From Dipodascopsis uninucleata var. uninucleata (Eukaryota; Ascomycota; Lipomycetes; Lipomycetales; Lipomycetaceae): a stretch of DNA of 64,000 nt. The translations under genes were made by a program, and so were the position numbers. The DNA is taken from assembly GCA_030568195.1 (NCBI GenBank), contig JAJLTO010000015.1, positions 1 to 64,000 on the forward strand. The letters run 5' to 3'. Below, in pieces: positions 1 to 10,586 of this stretch (positions are counted from its first letter, which is position 1; every line of letters starts with the position of its first letter). The notes below the pieces were generated by a model. That model was given only the letters and a program-made list of their open reading frames with translations, ran no database searches and had not been told where the DNA came from.

Positions 1-1690
1 GCATTGTGCTCAGTTTGAATGAAGGACAAGGAGTTATCATTGGATACTTCGTTGGAAGATCTTACTCTGGTGTTTGGTGCCATGGTGTTGCTACTAATGA
101 TATTATGTATTAGTTGCCCCTCACTTCCTAAGTTCTAACTACTTCACAGAAATTTATCTACTCCTTTATATATCTAGGGTTCCACACTCATACCCTTTTC
201 ACTACAGAGATTACACAGAGACATCTTATATTGTCAACGTTAAATATCCCTACCCTTCAAGCTTAAGCCACTCTACTCCACATCATTTAATATTCACTTT
301 GAGAGTTACTGAAAAAATAAAATTGTCTTTTCAAATTTATGTTTCCAACACCAACACTTTCACTCTCCAGTATATCTATTATATGTAATTTAGAAAGTTA
401 CCCGAATACCAAATTATCTTCCATAATTGTATTCCAACACTTTCACTCTCCAGTATATCTATTATACGTAATTTAGACACTTACCTGAATACAAATTATC
501 TTCCATAATTGTATTCCAACAATAATACCATTAGTAGTAACATCATGGCACCAACCACTAGAGTAAGATCTTCCAATGAGGAATCTGATGATAACTCCTT
601 GTCCTTCATTCAAACTGAGCACAATGCTGCTATAAGCCACATTCAAAACCATTGAAGAGGAAGATCGGTCTCTGTTCTATTTTGAAAACGAGCTGTGCGC
701 TGGAGTCAAAAGATTAAAACAATCTCTCCTTCAAGTTCTCCATTTATAAACACTGTTTTCAATCTGATGTAACTCCATGTCTAGTTCAGTGTTCGAATAC
801 AATTATGGAAGATAATTATTTGTCTTCAGGTAACTTTGTAAATTGCATATAATAGATATTTTAGAATGTGAGTTATCGCTGCGTTGTGCTCAGTTTGAAT
901 GAAGGACAAGGAGTTATCATTGGATACTTCGTTGGAAGATCTTACTCTGGTGTTCTGCGCCATGGTGTTGCTACTAATGATATTATGTATTAGTTGCCCC
1001 TCACAAAGTTCTAACTACACAGAAATTTATCTACTCCTTTATATATCTACGGTTCCACACTCATACCCTTTTCACTACAGAGATTACACAGGGACATCTC
1101 TTGTATTGCCAACGTTAAATATCCCTACCCTTCAGCTTAAGCCATTCTACTCTACATAATTTAATATTCACTTTGAGAGTTACTGAAAAATAAAATTGTC
1201 TTTTCAAATTTATGTTTCCAACACCAACACTAATACATAATACCATTAGTAGTAACATCATGGCACCAACCACTAGAGTAAGATCTTCCAACGAGGAATC
1301 TGATGAAAACTCCTTGTCCTTCATTCAAACTGAGCACAATGCTGCTATAAGCCACATTAAAAAACCCCCAAATAAAAAGGGAATCTAGTCAGAAGAAGCC
1401 AACGTTGTGTCACAAATGTAATCAATCAGTACATTTTGCGAACAAATGCACCTTATTTAAGAATGAACCTAAGAGGCATCTCACATGGAAAAATAGGAAG
1501 CTCAAAAGGAGTGTTCCGAAATGGAAGTTGGACACAGGAGCAGATGCACACAGAGTGACTGACGAAGAAGTGTTTATAACGTATCAATCTGTGGAAAGAT
1601 ATTTGTTTAATTCTTTTGACCAGGGCATGGCTCATCTTCAAGATGGGACAAAAGAATTAACAAATAGCTTTTTCCTTATCTAATTTATGG
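1..1690. mobile_element. Ty1/copia-like LTR retroelement fossil, rearranged
   Basis: This is the remains of a Ty1/copia-type retroelement. A block of about 330 bp occurs in direct orientation at about 1-345 and 881-1215. Inverted partial copies lie at about 530-650 and 1235-1360. The blocks contain LTR-like sequence with TGTTGG/CCAACA ends (for example near 455-520 and 1195-1220) followed by the start of a gag-like reading frame. At about 1405-1683 on the plus strand a gag zinc knuckle (C-X2-C-X4-H-X4-C) is followed by a retropepsin-like DTGA motif. No integrase, reverse transcriptase or RNase H was seen. The element is clearly broken, with several breaks, and may continue beyond the left edge. 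Its copies still resemble one another strongly by eye, so it is probably not very ancient. Confidence 0.75.
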
Positions 1691-2392
1691 CAAGTAAATG
1701 ACATGTTAAATTATATAATTAAAGGATCTTCATGGATCTTAAAATGGTACGGGAGATTCTAACTTCAGAGGCCATCAAGAATTCATCGCTATGCTCACGT
1801 TGCTAGAATCTGAACGGACTCATCTGTAAGTATACCATCATACCATTTCAATGGGTTTATACAGAAATTAATCAAAAAAATGAAGACGTATCGTTTCATA
1901 AGTTAAGGAAGTACCATTGAAGCGTAATGAAGAAAGATATAATTAAATGAAATAACACACATGACTAACTACAAGTATACTGGCATTTTCAATAAGTACT
2001 AACAATTGAAACAATACAATTAATCACCAAGTACCGTACAAAAAATCAAAGATATATATATATATATAAATAAACTGATTTTAATTCCTACTTTATCAGA
2101 TATCACAAAATATAATTATTTTAATCAGAAATTCAAAATATTGAAAACGGAATATATTCCAAAGATATAAGAAACTAACTATTCGAAGATCAAAAGGTTT
2201 TCCACGAAACCAAAAACAAAACAAAGATATAAATTTACACAAAAGGTATGAATAATTTATCATTCGTCATCATAGCAACATCAAATTCAACTTATTAAAT
2301 GATCAATCGATGGTAACTTTTATTCCAAACAGAGATAAATTTGCGGACATCAAATTCTACCCGTTGCTATGGGTATAATATAAATTCTGAAT
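1691..2392. other. AT-rich intergenic stretch
   Basis: No gene is seen between the retroelement fossil and the forkhead gene. It holds a short (TA)n run at about 2052-2068. Its right part is the presumed 3' flank of the forkhead gene. Confidence 0.6.
2052..2068. repeat. (TA)n microsatellite
   Basis: A short alternating TA run is read directly from the sequence. Similar runs occur at about 4040-4059, 47305-47325 and 54929-54952, all between genes. Confidence 0.9.
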
Positions 2393-3560
2393 TCAGTTTC
2401 CGCTCTTATTTTCTCTGCTTCTCTTCTTTCTTTCTTTACTGTGACCCCTCAAGAGAGTTTGACGATTCCAAGCCTCATCACTAAAACCCCATGCACATCT
2501 CTTAACTCCACCAACTTGCTTTGCATTTTGAGGTCTGACAATAGGATATTTTTTAAAGGACTTCGAATAACTCAAATTGTGCCTAACTGCACTTTTCCAG
2601 CGTGCAGCATCTTTCTTTTGAGTGCGCATCCTGAAATAAGGAAACCTATTTATTATATAACGATATATGTCTTCAATTTCTAACACATGTCGCGGAGCTG
2701 ATAGAAAGGCCAAAGCAATCAAATGAGTAAAAGGACACGCAGGACGCCGCTTCCCAGGATCCTCTAAGTCCAAAATTTCCGAAAATGGAACATCACGACA
2801 ACATCTATAAGACGCACCATTTCGAACTGGGCGATCAAAATCATCTGAAGGAACTATGCTAGAACTAACTTCCTCAGCAGTAATATCTAAAGGACATACT
2901 GCATTGTCATAACGGGTGCTAGAAATATGCTCATAATTTATATGAGGATCAGGCTGGAGAAGCATTACCGGTCTGATCGTCGTCTGGCAACTCACAATAT
3001 TAGCTTGTTTCTCAGTTTTTATACAAGGATATACGAGTGCATTACTATAATGATTATGACTCTGTTCATCTGTAACGAGTCGCTGAAATTCACACTGAGA
3101 ACCTCTTACATGACACTCATGCAGTACAACATTTCCTGTTGTCAATGCTTTGTCAGCACCATTAGAGATCAAAGCACGCTGACCAGATATTCTGATAGAC
3201 ACACTATTTGATATCCAAGGATAATAATTCCCTTCCATATCTTCTGGTGACGAAGGAGAAGACACAGAATCAATAACAGAAGATAAAACAGAAGAAGTTG
3301 ACGACAAAGACGGTGATGGTGGCACAACTACAGTAGAACCTGACTCACCATCAAAAGCGTCAAATGAAAAAAGCTGATCACTAATATCATCATGCACTGA
3401 AGAAGTTACTACACTATTTATAGCACTATTAATATCTATTTTAGTCACAGAACTAAAACGGGAATGAACAACCATTGAACTGGTAGTCGCTAATCGTCAC
3501 TTACCTTGATGATGAAACGATAGACATTGATGAACCCTCTCGATTAATAGGAGAGGACAT
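2393..3560 (-). CDS. divergent forkhead (FOX) transcription factor
   Basis: This is a predicted sequence-specific DNA-binding protein of the forkhead family. Model: exon 1 3560-3505, a 52-nt intron (3504-3453), exon 2 3452-2393, 371 residues. The intron model supplies an ATG start at 3560 and keeps frame; without it the reading frame begins with an ATG at 3475. The forkhead domain is at the C-terminus (about residues 255-345). It keeps the helix-3 core RHNLS, preceded by W-K-S-A-V, and the wing region ending near CAWGF. The usual N-terminal KPPYSY box is replaced by RRPACPFTHLIALAF. A short basic tail (KERKKRSRENK) could be a nuclear signal. The N-terminal two thirds is Ser-rich and low in recognisable domains. 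Sep1, Mei4 and Fkh-type proteins are candidate relatives, but the subgroup cannot be set by eye. Confidence 0.8.
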
Positions 3561-5098
3561 CCCGAACTCTCAATGGTATATGTTAATCTGCTAAACAAAT
3601 TGGAATATATGTGGATATAACAACACAATTAACACGATATGGAATCTTAAGCGATACTCTGTTCTATATGAAACTTCTTTCAATGATCCACAATAACTAC
3701 AACAATAGGTATAAAATGATTGACGATCAAAGATCTCGCAACGTATCGGAAATAATGAATTAAATCAACCTCTCAAATAAGCTAAACGAGATGGTATCCT
3801 TACGGAAACTAACAAAGAGATCTATCAGGATAGATATACTGAATGATATCAAATGAGTAAATCAATACTAGAATTCCTGTTAACGATGAAGTAATGATTC
3901 TTTGCTATTTTATAAAATTTATATAATATTGAGGCTTACGGGAGATCGGGAAATAATGGGGTATTTAAAGATTTCAACATCCTCAATTGAAAAATAGCTG
4001 AAAGAAAACGATATAAAATAAAAAATTTTAAGTAAATAAAATATATATATATATATATTTAATTTCTATTACATTGAGAGTTTAAATGGGAATAGAAGCA
4101 AGATTGTAGCTGAAAACAATATAATCATGATCAAAAAAAAACTAAAAAAGTGGGTCACTTGTGAGAGGGCCACTGTAAACTGATTTCATTTGAAGTCATG
4201 ATTTTGAAATACTTCATATAAGTACATGAGAATATTGCTTACAATAGAAAAGAAAAAAAGAAAATATTATCGAGACATTAATTCTAAGCTATGTTTATCA
4301 CTGACTCTAATGCAGAGCTCTTCTATAATGTAGTCCTCTTAAAACATAATCTTTACTGCAGTATTTCTACTTACTAAGTATGGCAAAATCGAGAATCTCA
4401 AAAATCTTAAATAGATTAAAATGCCCATATATTTTGAGATTATTATCTCAAATCTGGAAATAAATAAACAAACTAACTCATAGCCGAATCATAACCAAAT
4501 ATACCTTGAAAGACACTCTAACGTGCAGTATTCCCAATTTGCGCAAATACGAATTCTTTGACACGTCGGTTTATATTGTTGGTAGCTTGTTAATCCTTCA
4601 CAGTCTTTCTAGGCCATATTTCTAATGCTGTTGCGACAATTATAACAGTCTTTAATACCGATCCATCAGCCGTATCAACTGGCATCTTTCATCGAGTGAC
4701 TTTTCAAGATTTTTTGCGATCGCCTGTACACTAAACCTTTCTGATATAATAGCAAAAGAACTATACATGTCTCTATCGACAACTCTGTATGATTCCAAAC
4801 GCGCATTTGTTGAGGCACAGGTCCGCCTTCTTGCACGGCCCTTATTGCCTTCTCGTGGATGGAGTCAGACGTATCCTGCGCTTTCGCGTTCGGCAATTTT
4901 AACGCGATTGTTAAACAAAGGTAATATAGTATAAATCAATGCTCCTAAAGATGAAAAATATAAGGGCTTCCTTATCTCTACCATGGCTACATGAGAATTA
5001 AGATACTTTATGGCGGAACATATCGAACTGATCTAAGAACTTCTGTCTATTATTGTCAGTATTAAAAAGTTCGCGCTGTATACTTAAGTTCGGTTTGA
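3561..5098. other. intergenic stretch, 1.5 kb
   Basis: It holds the forkhead gene's upstream region and a (TA)n run at about 4040-4059. An unspliced 73-codon minus-strand reading frame at 4675-4896 lacks an ATG and any family likeness and is not called. Nothing else was recognised. Confidence 0.5.
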
Positions 5099-6054
5099 AT
5101 GAATACGTTGAGGTTGAACTGGTTCTTTACGATTCGCTCGCGTAGTATCAGCTATCTATTGTCATTATTATTATTTCTTTCATTATACTGAGGGTGGATT
5201 GACCTATTACTTATCGTACGTTAACTAACAGCTACCTATCCTTGATTTCGGTGTAATAGTGCATATACGACAGCAACGGTATATTCGAAAAGTATTGTCC
5301 TCTCAGACTATTCAGCACGTCGCGTTGCAGATCGATCGCTTGCATCGAAATAGTCGAATCAAGAAAGGTATTAAAGGTAGTGTATTGATCGCGCCTACCC
5401 TCAAAAGGCTCATACTAGCCAATAGTGACGCTTGGGATTCACGGTAAGAAACGTAAAGTCAAACTAACTGATATTTGCAATTCATTAAAATATATTGAAT
5501 TCAGTTCTTGATTTCCTAATTGAAGACTGGGAAATTAATTCTCAATTTGTGCTATATTACATGCTAATATGCTTTATTTGCTAACTCTGTTTTGGAATGG
5601 ATCGCTGTTAACGTTATATATGGTAATTTCTTTCTAGAGCCATAAATGAGCTTCCACCTAAGTCGACTATTGCGGACAAAGATGGAGTCGACCTGACACT
5701 GCTAGAGCGGTAAGTCTCTCAGTATTGCACTGTGCATATATATTACAGACATATTCTCTATCTTTGATAAGTATGAATCTGATTCGGCTAAATGCCATCT
5801 AGACGCTAGCGTTCTAACTTTATACTAGTTATGCGGGACTACGCGATCGCTTGGGGACACTATCGTCAGCACTTACGGCAGCTCGTGGGCGTCACGAATC
5901 TATAAATCATTTTTACAGAATACTCAATTCATTCACAAATCCTTCGCAAGAGATACAGCCGAATCTCTTATTTAAAGAGTGCCCAGTTGAAAAAGAAATC
6001 GTGAGGATGCGAATATTACTTGCTAAATTGTCGGCGCGAATTAAGACACCTTAA
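5099..6054 (+). CDS. FTA4: kinetochore protein Fta4 (Sim4/CCAN complex subunit)
   Basis: Fta4 is a subunit of the inner-kinetochore Sim4/COMA-type complex at centromeres. Three exons are well supported: 5260-5443, 5638-5709 and 5829-6054. Introns at 5444-5637 and 5710-5828 keep frame, and the second has a CTAAC branch site. Two family blocks are visible: a heptad-like segment ending in HVALQIDRLHR, and a C-terminal block with QPNLLF followed by the EIVRMRILLAKLSARI helix that closes Fta4/Nkp1-type proteins. The first exon is uncertain. An ATG at 5099 with a donor at 5142 or 5145 joins in frame to 5260, giving about 174 residues, short for the family, so part of the N-terminus may be missing from this model. 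Confidence 0.7.
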
Positions 6055-6407
6055 ATGACTTAAATAATTTTAATGTATTCCAAAGTTGTCTCAATTCTTT
6101 TGGTTCTCAGTAGTAGGTTGGGCATTAAAACTTTATTGTAGGTTGTTCCAGCCTAGCTCCTGACTATAAGCTTTCATTGAAATCTAGTCTATATAATCTG
6201 TGCACGCTTCTACCGTCTGCATTTCAGAGTATAGCATTTTTAACACCCATTAGAGTACTATACAAATTTTCCTCTCACAAAAACGAAAGTAAGATGGCTC
6301 TACTACATAGTTTACAGCAGTTCTCCTATTTGCAAATGCATAAGCAGGTTTTATGTACCCAACTCCTTATTATATACATAGAACTAAGTTATAAGTTACG
6401 GTACAAT
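6055..6407. other. short intergenic region between convergent genes
   Basis: This is the space between the 3' ends of FTA4 and the LIM gene. No feature was seen apart from unsupported short reading frames. Confidence 0.6.
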
Positions 6408-8598
6408 CTATGATAGTGCGCCTATATTTGCATTTAAGGCAGCCGTTTTAACCCAAGCAGAATGATCTATTTCATTCACACCGTTCAGACCTGAAACCGC
6501 AAAAAGTTTACCTTTGATTTTAAGATACACTTGAGTAGCATGAGCCTCACAAAGAATGCTACCAGACACCTCGTAGTATTCCGAGGTCAACTGCACACCA
6601 CATTCCTGTAAAACGAAGTCAATATAATTAATATATGATAATAGCCAATATATATAGGATGTGAACAATACTTACCGCACACATAAAGCAGCTTTTATGG
6701 ACACGCTGCCAAGTTCTATCATTAGACGAAGACGACTTATCTAGTTCAAAACAACATCCTTCTATAGCTTCATGACATATTGCACACAAACTCTCATTCT
6801 GCTCGTGATAGTGCTTTTGACAATACGGTTCATCACTGTGAACGTAAATCTCACCATTGGGAAAATCTTGCTTACAAACAACGCAGCGTAAGCATGACTT
6901 ATGCCATCTGTAAATTTATTGTAGATCAGTAAAGATAGTTCTTTAGCTTGTTTTACATTGATCCTTAAGTATTATAAGGAAACAGAGCAAACAAAGATTG
7001 CAAAGCTATATACGTACCTCCCACTTAGAGTACCATCTGTACTGGTTACACTTTTTCCCATGATTGCAGTATTACAGCCACGGCACACACGTTTTTGCTT
7101 TGTCGAGTTGTTTCGAATCTTCTGCGAAATAACCGAATCCTTCATTGCGATAGTGCTTCGTTTGTTAAAACCTTCTTTAATATGAAGATAGCCTGAATAG
7201 CAAGAAGTGTCAATGTCAGTAGTGAGAGGCGCAGCAGTTATAACGTCTATACTATCATCTGCTGCCATAGGATTAAACTGTAACTGAGGCTTGTAATCTA
7301 TAATCGCCATATGAGATACTATATTACTATTTTCAAGATCTGACAGGTTCTTGGAAGAGGCCCCTTCATCTTTTTCCATTGAATTGCGGTTAAGTTGGAG
7401 GAGAACTTTGTCCCTAAGGATGTCAAACTGACACACTCCTATTGAGCTAATACCACTTCGATAGTCATTACTTTCGAGCATTTTTCTGCCCTCAAATATG
7501 ATCGCATCTAGTTCATTTGTACTGCTCATACTGCTTTTCCTGCTATCAACATCGAGGTCCGTGTTATTACTCGTCTTGCTGTTAAAGCTACTTGATGTCA
7601 TTTCAGTGTCATCACTACCTCTTCGAGGAGCTAGCTCAGACTGCTCCTCCAAAGATTCATATAAATTACTGTATTCATCGCCCTTCATGGTTAATTCTGG
7701 AATTATCACTGGATTTGCCGAAATACTAGAAGGCTCAATCTCTCTTCTTGAATCGAAGATTCGCAAACTTGAATTATTATTTATTGAACCTATTTCTCTC
7801 ACGCGCTTAGGAACTTTCTTCTCAAGTTCAGGAGGACCTATAGATTTTGAGCTATTTGTGGTAATCGATTTCTGTGAGCTATTCCTTTTATTTGTATCAA
7901 AGCCAGCACGTTCATAGACATTTGATAATTTGATACCTGTAGGAGCTGGAAATGGAGGGAAAGCGCAGTCAAAGCTTCTAGATAGAGGAGAATACATTGT
8001 GCTGGACACACGAGTCCTTTGTTCGTATATCGAGTGCCCAGAGGAAGTACTATCTTTGGAAGATAATGAAACTGCAGATTCTGGCGTTGGAGGAAAGCAC
8101 TTACAGTATTTCTCTCTTTTATTATAATACTGGTACTCTATATGACAAGTCAGATAAGTGATCCCACAGCTGGTTAATCACCACGCATGACCTGCAGAGC
8201 GCCATGTGTCTAACCCGGAGCTTCTATGTCATGTTCTATTAAATACTCACCAGCAATATCAGCGTTTATTTTTAGCTCTTCTTTCAAAGGCTTTAAATGC
8301 TCTTTTCTTTCAGGACCGAGATCTTAAAGATAATCAGGAGAGTTAGGGACTTTGATTCAATCACTGCACTTTCTTCATATGGATCCAGAATATACAGTAA
8401 TCTATGCGTAAATAACATAATTAGGAGCATACCGTTTTGATGTTTTAACAGGACAGGTTCCTTGCGAAGACTGTAGCGTCCAATAATGGTGGAAGATAAT
8501 GAATTGATATAAGATATCTCAGAATCTGAGGCACTACAGTGTTTTAGAACACTCGCACTATCATCACCATCAACCCTGTGGCATATATATGAACCCAT
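6408..8598 (-). CDS. PXL1: LIM-domain protein, paxillin-like (Pxl1-like)
   Basis: This is a fungal paxillin-like adaptor; Pxl1 proteins act at the cytokinetic ring and polarised growth sites and in Rho signalling. There are five exons: 8598-8433, 8322-8251, 8137-7018, 6907-6676 and 6605-6408. All introns keep frame, giving 595 residues. The N-terminal about 430 residues are Ser-rich and presumably disordered. Two LIM zinc-finger domains occupy about 433-485 (starting CRGCNTAI, then WHKSCLRCVVC) and 492-555 (starting CAICHEAI, then HKSCFMCAEC). The metal-ligand Cys/His pattern appears complete. The ATG at 8598 is the first in frame. The last intron splits LIM2 and the one before it splits LIM1. 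The Pxl1 assignment rests on the tandem C-terminal LIM layout; another fungal LIM protein is possible. Confidence 0.85.
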
Positions 8599-9854
8599 CA
8601 GATTATCCCAGTTATTCAATCAATTTTTCTGATATCCTTGTTCTCAATTGAATGCTGTATCTTCGATCCTTAAGATCAACGAAATTAGAAACTGCTATAA
8701 TATTACTGCTTGAGAAAAAAATATTTCGTCTAAGGATTAAATGGCAATGAAATCAAAATAAACAGTAGTGTAATTTAGTATTGCATTAATTGGATGAGCG
8801 ATAATAATAATCGTCATCCAACTTATTTATCTATGAATAGGCCATTACGAAATAATATTACACATTTGGTAAATATTGATAGTAATATCAATATTCATCC
8901 CTGTGTTCAGCTTTGAATCTTCATTTCTCCGTTACGCGTTTTTTCACTATATTTACATTTTTCGTTTTCATTAGATGCACCCCTGAGTAAGTTTAGATGT
9001 CGAGCTAGCCGCATTGAAGCACCATTTCCCATAGATGTATAAGTTTCGAGCTAGTACAGAGGATATAATTTGCGTCGAGTTCGCTGTTTAGTTTAAATAC
9101 TCTTTCGGCTTATATATACTATTTGTTTGTTAGGATCTATGTAGAAACAAAGAGCTAGGCTGGTAAAACCACATGGTTATTTATTTAATTTATTAGCGAA
9201 AGGTAGGTTTCGCAATAGTAAGTTAACGTTCCACAAAACAGACATTCAAAGAGATCCTCACCCTTGCCAAATTTTTGACGCCATCATTGCACACACGAAG
9301 TTAGGTTCGAAAGCTGAGCATGAGTTGCTCAGCAATTCAGAAACATTTTAGGACAGTCCACCATACTTAATGCGCTATAGAACTGTCTATCAGCAGCACT
9401 GAATCGATCAATGCTGGAATTTATAAAGAACAGGCAAGCCACAAACACAAATTATATCTTCTAATTACAGTGTGAGAGAAAAGTTTTGTAAATTTCTATG
9501 CTCTGACGTGAAAGCTCTAGTTGCTTCCGAAATCTAAACAGAGACATTAATTCGCCAACTTCCTTTACGGCCAAACAATTTTATCACTATTTTATTGAGT
9601 CATCTCGCGATGTTCATATATTCAGACAGAATGCCATATGCCATATACACAGCTGAACTTCTACCTTTTCAACTACTAAAAATGAATAAATCTGAGCTCT
9701 TAGAGTTTGTTTCCTAGTGTACCATAAGTCTCCTGTCTTGCTGAGGCAAATATAGTGACGCGGAACACATCTATCTATTATCAAAGAAGTGCACACTAAG
9801 CAAATCTTGTGCCATTTGCGATAGACAGTCTAGGGCAGAAACAAATGTAATTGG

Positions 9855-9864
9855 CATGTGAAAT
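9855..9864 (+). promoter_or_regulatory. UAS-INO-like decamer, 0.72 kb upstream of INO1
   Basis: The decamer CATGTGAAAT matches the core of the inositol/choline-responsive element known from budding-yeast phospholipid genes. It is a single copy far from the start, and the binding factors Ino2/Ino4 are mainly known from Saccharomycotina, so it may be chance. Confidence 0.2.
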
Positions 9865-10507
9865 TTCTAGTTTGGAAAATGTAAGACAGGGAGTAACGTC
9901 TTTTGTTAAGTTTCCAGGTTCAATATTTACAAGTCATCAGCTCTAGCAACCCCAACGAGCAAGAAACCTTAGTTATCTAAACCTTCAGACCTATCTACTA
10001 TATCTTTCTAGCATTAGACAGTAAGGTTCTCAGATAATCTCGGAAGACTCTTAAAGCTACTGGACATATATACATTCCCTACTTGTGGTATATATGTAAA
10101 ATTTAATGTGTATTTAAAGCTTGTAAAAATATGCTGTAAATTATCTAGGATCTCCGAATGGAGGTGGTGGGGCGCTACTACCATTAGTGAAACTAAATAA
10201 GGTTAATGGCGTCCGGATGTTGATAATTTATGGGGCATGATATATGGAGAGTAATCAATCAATCACCTCAACATTTGTGACCTCCTGTGAAGGTATTTAG
10301 GGCGACGATTTCCTCCCATTCTTCACAAAATATTCGAACACATATCTAATACGACACAATTTCTCTAGATTTAAACATAAATAGAGATTTCTATCAAAGT
10401 TTTAAATTCTAGTAATTTTGCTATAGCTGGAGGACTACAGTCTATTCCAGCCGACAAATTTTTCACAACGTTTTCGAACTTACTTGGTTCAGCACACCAC
10501 CCGCACC

Positions 10508-10538
10508 AATCCACTCGTTCTGGTTGTGGGAGTGGATT
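10508..10538. promoter_or_regulatory. perfect 9-bp inverted repeat just upstream of INO1
   Basis: AATCCACTC at 10508-10516 and GAGTGGATT at 10530-10538 are exact reverse complements around a 13-nt spacer. The element ends 48 nt before the INO1 ATG, so it is either a promoter operator or, if transcribed, a leader hairpin. Its function is unknown. Confidence 0.45.
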
Positions 10539-10586
10539 ATATCGGAAAGCTCTCTAAATAGATTCTATTACTGACATAATTTAAAT

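Larger units (their letters stand above)
8599..10586. other. divergent intergenic region upstream of PXL1-like gene and INO1
   Basis: About 2 kb with no convincing gene. It must hold the promoters of the LIM gene (leftward) and INO1 (rightward). Notable sites are a CATGTGAAAT decamer at 9855-9864 and a perfect 9-bp dyad at 10508-10538, both listed separately. Confidence 0.6.

Noticed and set aside
3453-3504. A 25-nt intron (3504-3480) in the forkhead gene
   Set aside because: It also keeps frame but is shorter than any other intron here; the 52-nt version with a TTTTAG acceptor is preferred.
4675-4896. 73-codon minus-strand ORF
   Set aside because: It has no ATG start, no recognisable domain and no splice partner.
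7498-7917. 139-codon plus-strand hydrophobic ORF
   Set aside because: It is antisense to the Ser-rich region of the LIM gene, whose five-exon model is consistent in frame and domain content.
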